Assembly: GCA_964036045.1 (NCBI GenBank)
Contig: OZ038379.1
Span: 185,234,642 to 185,298,641, forward strand
Length of the DNA: 64,000 bases
DNA from: Eutreptiella sp. 'Long Island Sound 2002'
Lineage: Eukaryota > Euglenozoa > Euglenophyceae > Eutreptiales > Eutreptiaceae
Reading direction: 5' to 3'
The notes under the pieces are model-generated. The model saw nothing but the letters and a program-made list of their open reading frames with translations. It had not been told where the DNA came from and ran no database searches. Made by a program: the position numbers and the translations under genes. Positions 30,614 to 39,668 of this stretch are shown one piece after another; positions within the stretch are counted from its first letter, which is position 1, and each line of letters begins with the position of its first letter.

Positions 30614-33600
30614 TGGTAGCAGAGGCGAAAATTTTTCGTCTCTGTTGGGCGTTTGGCATCGCGGAAAGCGATCGGTCCGCGAAATCGTGGACCAAATCCA
30701 AGAAAAAATCTCTTCCCCGGGAGGGATATCTGAGGGTGTCCAGGTCCCCACTCTCAGGACCTCCTCGGCCCTGACCCCATCGACCGGGCAGGGGCCGCAA
30801 AAACGGGCCAAGCCCCAAGTTGCTACAAATCCTAAGTTTCCGAAATCCCCGAATGTTCCCATCGGGGCCCCCCATCCTCGAAATCCAGCTGGTGTACCTG
30901 GGATGGTTGGGGGGGAAATAGACGGCCACCCTCAGGGAGCGATAAGAGGACCACAATCGCCTATTATGGGCTCGGGAACCGTTACTAGCGCCGAGAATCG
31001 GGCAGTAATCGACCTGTCTACTGGGGTGATCGAGCGTACGAACGCTGCGCCCTCACGCGCTGCCGACTGGGGTACGATGGCTTCGCCAATGGGGCCTATC
31101 GTGGTCGACTCTGGCACTCCTCCGTCGCTAGGGGGGTTGCCAGAGCCTCAGGTCAGAAAAAACCTGTTTGCGGCAGGGCCCATCAGCCCCATTGTTGACC
31201 AACTCGACGCTGAAAACCGTCGAGTCCTCGCGCTCACGCCTGATTCCCAGGGCCATCTGGGTCCGGCTCGAGAGGCCGTGGCCCTGATCCAGCAAACCCT
31301 GTCGGGGACGAGGCAGAACCCCACTGTGGTGGAATCGTCGCCCACTCCAATGAGTGGATCGCGGCGGTTTCCCTCCCTGGTGGAGGAATCTCCTGCCTTG
31401 GGAGCGTATCTCAATCCCCCGAGCGGATCCAGGCTAAATCCTACGATCATCGAGGAATCCCCCACGCAAATCGAGGAGGATGAGTGTGACCAGTGGTTCC
31501 CCGTGGCGGTGGAGCAGTGGAACGACGATGAGGAGGAGGAGATTGGAGTGTTGGAACGTCATGAACTCCATCATTCCCCTATTTCCGTTGCCTCGTCGCC
31601 TGCACCTCCTGAACCTATGTCCGGGACCAGGGATCGCCCCATGCTTGTGGAAGAATCCCCGGCCCCCCACTACATCACGGTGGAGGACTCTCCGGCCCCT
31701 CAGTACATTGTTGTGGAAGAGTCCCCGGTGCCTATGAGCGGCGTCAAAAACCGCCCGTGTCTTGTCGTGGAATCTCCGGAGCCTACGGAGGACCGGGCCG
31801 GTGCTACATCTCCAGTGCCTATTAGTGGCACGAAAGATCGTCCATCCCTAGTGGATGATTCTCCGGCAATGCCGAAGGTCAACAATCTGGGCTGGGGGGG
31901 AGGGAATCAGGTGGAGGGAGGTTCAGCAACCCTCCCAATAAATTTGGTCTCTCCCCCCACAAATACATCTCCTACGGAGGACCCCCAACTGCCCAATTGG
32001 GGGGGGGATCCAGAGGTTGCAACGGGATCGGAGCCTGTTTTTGCTTCCCATCCGAGAACTCGATCACCTATGGTGGTTCATGAGTCACCGCAGTATATTG
32101 TGGTGGACGATTCCCCACCCCCACCGCCGCGACCGAATACTGTTGGTCATGTTCCCCCTCCGCCGTCACCCCGCCACCGCCAGGTGGCTTACATCGAGCA
32201 CGTGCAAGGAATCCCGCACCTGGTTCGGCCATCTAGTGGTGGGGGTTCGGGGGGGGGACATCCCTCTAGTGGGGGGGCGCCAGCGCCTGTTGCTGCGCGC
32301 CCCACACCCCCTTCTCGCCCTGCGGGGGGGCCCTCTGGTCCCTCCGTGGCAGGGGGGGCTGCTGGGGGGGGCGGTGGTGGGTCATCTCCTCCTCGTGGAG
32401 GGGGGGGTCCATCTTTTCGACATTCTGGGGGCCCCACTCCTACACGGGGGGAGGACGACCTACAGCACACCTGTGACTGTCCCCGGTGTGTGGTGCACTA
32501 CGAAACGTGCATCCAATCTCTGATGGCACAGGTGAGGGACCTGCGAAATCAGAATCTGGAGTTGCAGCGATCCCATCAGGAACTTTCTCAGGCAGTAGCC
32601 TCTACTGTGGGCATCAGTCAGTCCTACGGGGACCGGATGACCCAAATCTTGTCTACATTGGCTAAGTTTGACGCGGTGGTTCAGGCATACCAACGGGATT
32701 CTAAGGTGGTGGAGGCTAACGTGGCAGATCATCTTAAGATGTCCAACGGCAACACGGCTAAGTGCTTTAGCGCAGTGGAGTCGCTCCCTACACGTTACGC
32801 CGCCGTTGCATCTAGGATCGATGCGTGGGACCACTGGTACTCCACGCCTGCGGAACCCGTTACGGTGGTCCCACCCCCGCCATCGGCGCCTCCGCCCGTT
32901 CCTGGTCCTACACCGGCGGCGCCTACGGCGCCCATGGGCGCGCCATCCGGTTCATCCGGTGGTGGGTGTGTCCTTCCTTTCTCCGTCCACCCATCCCACG
33001 ATTGCATCTACCATCCGAACGCTTGTCCGGATTCGGGGTGGCCGAGGGGGGGGGAAGAACACCACGAACACCCCCGGCCCCAAGAACCTACATCGTGGAG
33101 GGGAATCGCCGAAAAGCAGAAGGAACGTGCTGTTCCCGAGTGGAGGGCGACGCCTAAGGGCGAAGAACACCCCACGGAGCCTACGGCCCCGTGGGCCAAT
33201 GAAGAGGAGAACACCTCTTCGTTGGGGAACATTAATCCCCTCACGAAAAATGTTTTCACTTCCCCTGGGAAAGCTTCGTACACGCCCTCTCATCCTACGG
33301 ATACGTGTACAGTCTCTCCAGTGAAAGTTGCACCAAGTGCAAGTGGAGGTGCACCCCCAACCATGGCTCCCCCTGCTTACCACCCGTACCAAATGCCTAT
33401 GGTGCAAAATAGTTACACCAAAGCGGTGGAGGATAGTGATATGCCTAAACCGCAATTTAATGGGCAGCTAGAGTGCTACGACGAGTGGGTGGAGAAGCTT
33501 CAACAATGGTTGGGGGGGTGTGATACCATGTACCGAAAGGCCAACGAGGCAAAAATGATTTTGAGTACCTTGCCCCCATGGCTAAAGGCGATCATCAACG

Positions 33601-34691
33601 CCCGGGTTGCCGAGGCCACCCACCACACACGCACGGCCCCCACCCTCAAAGAGTTGTGGGACTTTTTGGAACAACGTTTCCACGAGTATGACCCCTCAAG
33701 GGCTGATGAAAGATGGCGAGCCCTCACCCCCAGGGTGGTTAGAGGGCAAGTGACCCTCATCGACCTTGAAGATTTCTATGCTCGTTGGCAACGTTTGTTG
33801 CCTCTGAGCAATGAGACTCGTCCCCACGTGATCCGGGAGCAGCTCCTAAGCAAGCTCCCGTGGATCAAGGAGAAGGTCGTCAAGCAAGAGGCTAAGAATA
33901 GCCCAGACAGCTATGTGGTGGATTTTAGTGGCCTTGACCCTTCGCCGGGTCGCGCCCCGTTCGGAAAAGAACTCAGGAAATATAGCGCTCAAGCTTGCAC
34001 TACGTTTCCTGAGATTGTTTCCTATTCTGGGCCGGGGGTGATAGTTGACTGCAAAGACCCGGCTCTCCAGGAGTGGATCTTGAAACTCAACAACACACCT
34101 CACACACGCGGCTACACTATGAAAGTGGAGCAACGTAGGCCTCGTTTGAAGCCTGCGGAAATTTACGCCCTTGCCCATAAAAGCGTGTCAGAGAGGAAAG
34201 CCCTCGAACGCCTCAATAAAGGAGACAAGACGACGGTGACGTACACTCATCGCCCTTCTCACAATAAAACCGCGGTGCATGCGGTTAATGCGGAGGCTAC
34301 GGCGGACCCTGACACCTCCGAACCCGCTGACACCTCCGTCAACGCCGTGGGTCACTCTAAACCTCCGGCGAAGAAACCCGTCGACCCCGGGGCTAAACCG
34401 CCACCTACCTTTTGGGTTCCGTGTTCCAAACATTGGAAAACACGTAAACAAACGGATATGGACATGTCTTGGATTGATTGGGGTGCCACCAATACCACCC
34501 TTTGGACGTGTAAGCCTAATTCTCCGTGCAATGACACTCATTGGAACATTGCGGGTAAGTCTAAAGGTGGTAAGCCTAAGGGTGGCGATAAGGGTGGCGG
34601 TGGTGATAAGGGTGGTGGTGGTTATAAGGGTGGCGGCGGCAAGGGCGATAAAGGAGGCAAGGGAGCGCCGAACGGGCGCGGACGTTGGTAG
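30540..34691 (+). CDS. Gag of element B, start codon inside the LTR
   Basis: 1,383 residues if translation starts at ATG 30540, 74 bases before the LTR end; the frame runs through the LTR end and the PBS. The conserved relic at 8189 supports this start. Residues ~255-440 contain degenerate repeats of the type ESPxPMSGTRDRPxLVEESP. A Pro/Gly-rich part follows, then a probable coiled coil (~656-690, VRDLRNQNLELQRSHQEL), another Pro-rich part, a capsid-like region (~974-1210, YDEWVEKLQQWLGG ... WDFLEQRFHEY) and a basic GGDKGGGG tail. A single Cys/His cluster (CSKH...CKPNSPCNDTH) replaces a standard CCHC knuckle. Ends at UAG 34689-34691. Long for a Gag. Confidence 0.88.
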   Translation: MSSVPSNVAAHATATSAPDHQVWFHGSRGENFSSLLGVWHRGKRSVREIVDQIQEKISSPGGISEGVQVPTLRTSSALTPSTGQGPQKRAKPQVATNPKFPKSPNVPIGAPHPRNPAGVPGMVGGEIDGHPQGAIRGPQSPIMGSGTVTSAENRAVIDLSTGVIERTNAAPSRAADWGTMASPMGPIVVDSGTPPSLGGLPEPQVRKNLFAAGPISPIVDQLDAENRRVLALTPDSQGHLGPAREAVALIQQTLSGTRQNPTVVESSPTPMSGSRRFPSLVEESPALGAYLNPPSGSRLNPTIIEESPTQIEEDECDQWFPVAVEQWNDDEEEEIGVLERHELHHSPISVASSPAPPEPMSGTRDRPMLVEESPAPHYITVEDSPAPQYIVVEESPVPMSGVKNRPCLVVESPEPTEDRAGATSPVPISGTKDRPSLVDDSPAMPKVNNLGWGGGNQVEGGSATLPINLVSPPTNTSPTEDPQLPNWGGDPEVATGSEPVFASHPRTRSPMVVHESPQYIVVDDSPPPPPRPNTVGHVPPPPSPRHRQVAYIEHVQGIPHLVRPSSGGGSGGGHPSSGGAPAPVAARPTPPSRPAGGPSGPSVAGGAAGGGGGGSSPPRGGGGPSFRHSGGPTPTRGEDDLQHTCDCPRCVVHYETCIQSLMAQVRDLRNQNLELQRSHQELSQAVASTVGISQSYGDRMTQILSTLAKFDAVVQAYQRDSKVVEANVADHLKMSNGNTAKCFSAVESLPTRYAAVASRIDAWDHWYSTPAEPVTVVPPPPSAPPPVPGPTPAAPTAPMGAPSGSSGGGCVLPFSVHPSHDCIYHPNACPDSGWPRGGEEHHEHPRPQEPTSWRGIAEKQKERAVPEWRATPKGEEHPTEPTAPWANEEENTSSLGNINPLTKNVFTSPGKASYTPSHPTDTCTVSPVKVAPSASGGAPPTMAPPAYHPYQMPMVQNSYTKAVEDSDMPKPQFNGQLECYDEWVEKLQQWLGGCDTMYRKANEAKMILSTLPPWLKAIINARVAEATHHTRTAPTLKELWDFLEQRFHEYDPSRADERWRALTPRVVRGQVTLIDLEDFYARWQRLLPLSNETRPHVIREQLLSKLPWIKEKVVKQEAKNSPDSYVVDFSGLDPSPGRAPFGKELRKYSAQACTTFPEIVSYSGPGVIVDCKDPALQEWILKLNNTPHTRGYTMKVEQRRPRLKPAEIYALAHKSVSERKALERLNKGDKTTVTYTHRPSHNKTAVHAVNAEATADPDTSEPADTSVNAVGHSKPPAKKPVDPGAKPPPTFWVPCSKHWKTRKQTDMDMSWIDWGATNTTLWTCKPNSPCNDTHWNIAGKSKGGKPKGGDKGGGGDKGGGGYKGGGGKGDKGGKGAPNGRGRW
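30614..30626 (+). other. primer-binding site of element B
   Basis: TGGTAGCAGAGGC follows the LTR CA terminus with no spacer. Twelve bases match the complement of initiator tRNA-Met 3' ends (TGGTAGCAGAGG), as in many Ty3/gypsy elements. It is also translated as part of gag. Confidence 0.85.
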
Positions 34692-34737
34692 AGGTGCCCA
34701 GAGGCGCCCCCTTCGAAAGAAGAAAACCTCGGGCACC
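34689..34737 (+). promoter_or_regulatory. candidate readthrough signal: UAG plus 11-bp stem-loop (element B)
   Basis: UAG (34689-34691) is followed one base later by GGTGCCC (34693-34699), a bulged A, and GAGG (34701-34704). These pair perfectly with the continuous CCTCGGGCACC (34727-34737); the loop is 22 bases. Gag and pol are in the same frame across this stop with no other stop. A stable structure just after a leaky stop is how gammaretroviruses make Gag-Pol. The structure is seen in the sequence; its role is inference. Confidence 0.65.
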
Positions 34738-37700
34738 CCTGTGACACTACCGTGGCTCTCGTTCCATCGAGAGTCATGAAGGGGCATATAGTGACTAGTG
34801 AGATTCAAACCGAACTTTCCGTTCAGGTTGTTTTGCCCAATGGAGAACGCAAGGCCCTCCGTGTTTTGGTGGATTTTGGGTGCCAAGCGGTCGCTTTGGC
34901 CAACCCCAATGTTTTTGGAGACCAACTCTCCGAAAAATATGAATCCCCCCAACAGAGGCGCCTACTCCAAGCAGATAATGAGACGCCTTTGCCAGGGGGG
35001 GACGAGCAAATAGACGTCAAAATTCAATTTACGGGGGTTGTGGATGGTAGTGTTTCACTTCCTCGTGTTGCCCAGTATGGCGTGTCCCCGTACCTTGTCC
35101 CGAATTTACCTTGGGATATGGTTTTGGGGCACCCATGGGGTTACGAACATTGTGTGAGCCATTTTGCCCGTTTCAATTGTTTGTACTCTCACCATCCAGT
35201 GCACTCCCGTTTTTGGATTGAGGACTTCCGTGAAGCTCCACGAACCGGCAAACCATTTTTGGTGAAACCCATTCATGGTAAGGTGTCACGTCAGTCCGTG
35301 TGGGGCCTAACCGTTCCAGTCATTGGAGCGGTCGCTCCTACGCACCCTGCCCCGGCCATTGTGGTTACGCCCCCTGGTGGCGAACCGCCTAACCGTGTTG
35401 AGGCCGAGAAACACATATCCTATGCCTTGACCGCTTCCTCCGTGGCCCCCGTACAGGACCGGGCTTGTGCTTTGGAGCTCGTTGAATTTGCTCCCGAAGC
35501 CCTTGCCCGTGATGTTCTACCTACGCGGCGTGATGGGTCCATGTGGACCCAGTCTGACTATGGCCTCACGCCATATTGGGCCGCACGTGTCAAAAAACAA
35601 TTTGGCAAAAACCCCGACGTGGACGCCTTCAATAGGGTCCCGGGTATGGCTCAGGCTACCCGTTGGGTTTCGCCGCTTGAAGATTTCTTTTCCACTCCCG
35701 CGGACCCCTCCAAGTTGTATTGGATGTGCCCTCCCTATCATCGGTTTTCCGATTGTGTTCGGAAAATTCGGCAAGAAAAACTACGAGCCATCGTCGTAGG
35801 GCCGAAGTGGACACATAGGGAGTGGTGGAAACCCCTTATGGAAATTACTTTGCAAGGGTACCACCTTCCTGGGCCAGAGACTAAAGCCTGTCTCTATCAG
35901 AATGACCACCTCACGCCCCTTCCTCAACGGGGTTGGTCCACGGTGGCGCTATACGTGGACGGTGGTATTGCGGAGGAAAATTTGGCGGCCACTAAATGTC
36001 ATGTGGCCTCCGTTTTGGCACCGGCCGTCTCTAACCCCAACACGGATGGCGAGCCGGGCATGACCTCGGAGGAAGAGTCGGAGGATGAAAGGGTGCCTAA
36101 CCATTTGGCTTCGGTGCGCACCCTCACGTATCAGGCGACCCATAAAAAACTCCTCGCACCCGTTACTCTTGATCCTACCCCCGAAGATTTGGAGGCACAA
36201 GAATGCGTGCGTTCACGCATTGCGAAAATTGAACGAGAGTTATTGGGTGGGAGGGCCACTACCGTTAAGCGTTACCGAAAACGTAAAGGCGCCACACGAT
36301 TGTTGGCGGCTTCTCGTGTGGGTGGCGTTGTCACCACCCAAGAGCCTATTGTGTCTCCGGAGGTGGAGCTCATGAGGAAACGCATCCTCGCGGACTATGA
36401 GCGGGATGTTTTTAGTGGGGAGGTTCGTCTCCGTCCGGACCAGGAACACCCTAAGGTCCGTGGTACGGAGCGGTTGGGGTTTGCTAAACTTGACCTATAC
36501 CCGAACGCCAAACCCAAGTCCGTGAAGCCTATACGGTTGGTGGGGGAGCGTGCTGCGGCGGAGCAAGAAATAGTGGAGGACTTTTTGGCTCGTGGCTGGA
36601 TTGAGCCGTGCCCTGCCTCCGAATGGGCGTCCAACGGTTTCGTTGTGCCCAAGAAAGAGAAAGGAAAGTGGCGCCTCGTGGTGGACTACCGCCAACTTAA
36701 TGAGGCTACCTTGCCCGACGCACACCCCCTCCCCCTGATAGAAAACATGTTGGAAAATCAATCCAAACACAAGATTTTCACTATTGTGGACTTGAGTAAA
36801 GGGTTTCATCAAATTCCCCTTCACCCTGAATCCCGGGCTAAGACCGCCATGAATTTGGCGGGTAAGCGATACCAATGGCGTGTTATGCCTATGGGTATCA
36901 AGAATGGGCCCGCTATTTTTCAACGGGTCATGGACCATGTTTTGCAGGGTTTGGATTGTGCGGACGTATATATTGATGATATTATTATTGGTTCCTCCGG
37001 TGCGACGGAGGAGGAGCTATTGGCTAACCACGACCGCGACGTGCGTGCCGTGTTGGATAGGCTACGAAAAGAGGAGTTGGTTGCTTCGGTTAGCAAAACC
37101 GATTTCTTTGTTCGTTCGGTTGAGTTTTGTGGCCATGTGTTGGAAAATGGCACACGTCGGCCGGCGCCAGGGAAAATGTTGGCGCTTGAGCGTTGGGACA
37201 AACCGGATAATGTTCGGGAGCTCCGGGGGTTCTTGGGGCTCGCCAACTATTATTCGGGCTATGTCCAACACTACGCCTCCATAGCTACCCCTTTGATTAA
37301 TATGTTGAAGGATTTGCCTAAGCATAAGAATGGCAAAAAGATAGGCCTAACGTGGAATGCTTCGGCTAACGAGGCCTTTTTGAAGCTCAAGCGTGCTATT
37401 ACGGATATTGTTCCCCTCCAACTAGCCGATTGGGATAAGGACTTTGTCCTCACCCCGGACGCTAGTAATTGGGCGGTGGGGGCGGCCCTACAGCAGGAAG
37501 GTCCCGATGGTGCCCTATGCCCCCTTGCCTTTTTCTCCCGCAAATTGTCAGGCAGCCAATTGAATTGGAGCCCTCGGGAGAAAGAATGCTACGCCATAGT
37601 GGCGGCGCTTTTAAAATGGCATGGTTGGGTGGGGAACAAGCGCGTGGAGGTCCGTACGGACCACCGTAGCCTTGAAAATTGGGCTACGGAGGACCTCAAA

Positions 37701-39668
37701 ACCGTGGGGGGTCCCTCTCCACGCCAAGCGCGTTGGCATGAATTGTTCTCTAAATTCGACCTCCATGTGGTTTACACTCCGGGGCCAGTGAACCCCGTGG
37801 GTGATTTCTTGTCCCGTTGGGCTTACCCTGCTAACCCGGCGTTGGGTGATGTGTCCATACATGGGACGGCCCAAGCGGCCGGGGATGTGCGGGACATGAT
37901 GGCGGCCGAGAAGGAGGAACTTCTCGCCCGCCCCCTTGTATTTAGGGCGGTTGTGGCGCCCGTTGTTACTAGGTCTAAAGCGGCGCCTCGGGCTCAAGGG
38001 GCACCCGCGTGTGATCCACCCCCTCTGGCTTCGCCTCCAGTGGGGGGGGGGACGAAGCAAAAGAGAAAGCTTCGGAGACTGGAGCGAATTGTCAAGATAA
38101 AAAAATCTTGGAAGTCCCACAAGAAAGCAACTCCTATACATGGGGAGGATGCTCCCAATGTTTTTGAGATAAATTGGGCTAAACACTACCCAAATTGTCA
38201 ACGCTACAAGCAAATGTGGCAAGATGCCTTGAATGGGAGCTTCCAAGATGGAGTGAGGTTGGTGGATAACAAGCTCGTCCGTAATGGACGGTGGTGTGTT
38301 CCTACGCCGCTAGTGCATCGTTTGGTAGCCGAATACCATGATGCATTTCACTTAACTACCTCCAGTGTGGAAAAACACTGGAAGGAAATTAACCATGGCG
38401 TGGAAGGTGAGGGGTTGTACAAAGCAGTGGAACTGCAATGTCAAACGTGTCCCTCATGTGCCATTCACACGCATGACACCAAGCGCAAGCAAGGGTACAT
38501 GACCCCTATGCCTATACCTATCGAGCCCATGGACTCCATAGCGCTTGATGTGTTTCACTACCCTTCCACCTCCCACGATGGAGAGGTGTATGACCGAATG
38601 CTCCTATGTGTATGCCGGCTTTCCGGCTACCTCATCGCGATCCCTATTCCTAAACCCCGTCATGGAGACAAGGATGAAGGGCTAACGGGGAGAAGAGCGG
38701 CCCATTTGGTAATGGAGCGCTGGGTGGATAGGTTCGGAGCCCCTCGTGAAATATGCTCCGACCGTGGGCCACAATTTGTGAGCCAATATTTCCAAACCCT
38801 TTGTTCTAAGATTGGTGCCCGCTCGACTATGTGTCTCGCGGGTAGGCACCAAGGTAATGGCAAGGCCGAAAATACTGGCAAGCAGCTAAGGCGTGCCGTT
38901 GCTAAAGCCATTACCTTGAAGAAAAAGAAAACCGATTGGGTAGAGGTTTTGCCCGCCGTTGTACGAGCGTGGCATGAGACTACAGGTCCTTCAGGTTATA
39001 CACCTAACGAGATTGTGTTTGGTAAACACAACCGTACTAAGGGGCCTCCTCTTGCTGAGCCTAAGGGGGTGGCCCAAGACGCCGCTCACTACTTCCAACG
39101 GCGTGAGGAGCTTATTGCTCTTGCACGGAGGGCTATGATTCAAGTGCAAGAGACAATGGCTCGTAAGTATAATAAGAGTAGGAGGATGTCCCCCAATTTC
39201 TCAAAAGGGGACCGCGTATGGGTCCGTCGCCAACGCAAAAATCTTGGCGATAAGACTTGTCCCTATTGGGATGGGCCCTATGAGGTTGTGGCCAAGAAGG
39301 CGCACGACCTCTATGTTATTCAAGTGGACCAACGGAGGTTAGTTGACGTCCACGTTGATTGTTTAATGAAAACGGTCAACTCCCCTCGCTCCCCCGTGCC
39401 TCTAAATTACACGGAGGAGGTTGCTAGGGTGCCCTCCCAGTTTGAGGAGGACACCTATAATGTCAAGAAAATATTAAGTCACCGTACTTACCGCAAGAGA
39501 CTTCTCTTCAAGGTGCGGTGGGAGGGTTATACCAAAGATTGGGATACCGAGGAACCCGTTGAAACCTTCTTACCATCCTACAACAAAGTTTGGAGAGATT
39601 ACTTGCAGAAACAGAATCTCACCCAAACCGTTGACATCCTTGCCCACCTTGGTGGACCGCTCTCATGA
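34692..39668 (+). CDS. Pol polyprotein of element B (PR-Dam-like-RT-RNase H-INT-chromodomain)
   Basis: Continues the gag frame after UAG; numbering is from GTG 34752 (first ATG 34776). Protease region: VLVDFGCQAV (D41), with Phe where Ser/Thr of D(S/T)G is expected, so protease function is doubtful. Residues ~262-345 (YGLTPYWAARVKKQFGK, DVDAFN at 289-294, CPPY at 326-329, VVGPKW) resemble phage-type Dam/DIRS methyltransferase domains. RT: VVDYRQLNE, MPMGIKNGPAIFQ, YIDD (~739-742). RNase H: TPDASNW (~902), EKECYAI, RTDHRSLENW. Integrase: zinc HLTTSSVEKH...CQTCPSC, then Asp in ALDVFHY, Asp in CSDRGPQF and Glu in KAENTG. C-terminal chromodomain at ~1570-1620 (NVKKILSHRTY...FKVRWEGY). No internal stop. 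Confidence 0.94.
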   Translation, partial: RCPEAPPSKEENLGHPCDTTVALVPSRVMKGHIVTSEIQTELSVQVVLPNGERKALRVLVDFGCQAVALANPNVFGDQLSEKYESPQQRRLLQADNETPLPGGDEQIDVKIQFTGVVDGSVSLPRVAQYGVSPYLVPNLPWDMVLGHPWGYEHCVSHFARFNCLYSHHPVHSRFWIEDFREAPRTGKPFLVKPIHGKVSRQSVWGLTVPVIGAVAPTHPAPAIVVTPPGGEPPNRVEAEKHISYALTASSVAPVQDRACALELVEFAPEALARDVLPTRRDGSMWTQSDYGLTPYWAARVKKQFGKNPDVDAFNRVPGMAQATRWVSPLEDFFSTPADPSKLYWMCPPYHRFSDCVRKIRQEKLRAIVVGPKWTHREWWKPLMEITLQGYHLPGPETKACLYQNDHLTPLPQRGWSTVALYVDGGIAEENLAATKCHVASVLAPAVSNPNTDGEPGMTSEEESEDERVPNHLASVRTLTYQATHKKLLAPVTLDPTPEDLEAQECVRSRIAKIERELLGGRATTVKRYRKRKGATRLLAASRVGGVVTTQEPIVSPEVELMRKRILADYERDVFSGEVRLRPDQEHPKVRGTERLGFAKLDLYPNAKPKSVKPIRLVGERAAAEQEIVEDFLARGWIEPCPASEWASNGFVVPKKEKGKWRLVVDYRQLNEATLPDAHPLPLIENMLENQSKHKIFTIVDLSKGFHQIPLHPESRAKTAMNLAGKRYQWRVMPMGIKNGPAIFQRVMDHVLQGLDCADVYIDDIIIGSSGATEEELLANHDRDVRAVLDRLRKEELVASVSKTDFFVRSVEFCGHVLENGTRRPAPGKMLALERWDKPDNVRELRGFLGLANYYSGYVQHYASIATPLINMLKDLPKHKNGKKIGLTWNASANEAFLKLKRAITDIVPLQLADWDKDFVLTPDASNWAVGAALQQEGPDGALCPLAFFSRKLSGSQLNWSPREKECYAIVAALLKWHGWVGNKRVEVRTDHRSLENWATEDLKTVGGPSPRQARWHELFSKFDLHVVYTPGPVNPVGDFLSRWAYPANPALGDVSIHGTAQAAGDVRDMMAAEKEELLARPLVFRAVVAPVVTRSKAAPRAQGAPACDPPPLASPPVGGGTKQKRKLRRLERIVKIKKSWKSHKKATPIHGEDAPNVFEINWAKHYPNCQRYKQMWQDALNGSFQDGVRLVDNKLVRNGRWCVPTPLVHRLVAEYHDAFHLTTSSVEKHWKEINHGVEGEGLYKAVELQCQTCPSCAIHTHDTKRKQGYMTPMPIPIEPMDSIALDVFHYPSTSHDGEVYDRMLLCVCRLSGYLIAIPIPKPRHGDKDEGLTGRRAAHLVMERWVDRFGAPREICSDRGPQFVSQYFQTLCSKIGARSTMCLAGRHQGNGKAENTGKQLRRAVAKAITLKKKKTDWVEVLPAVVRAWHETTGPSGYTPNEIVFGKHNRTKGPPLAEPKGVAQDAAHYFQRREELIALARRAMIQVQETMARKYNKSRRMSPNFSKGDRVWVRRQRKNLGDKTCPYWDGPYEVVAKKAHDLYVIQVDQRRLVDVHVDCLMKTVNSPRSPVPLNYTEEVARVPSQFEEDTYNVKKILSHRTYRKRLLFKVRWEGYTKDWDTEEPVETFLPSYNKVWRDYLQKQNLTQTVDILAHLGGPLS

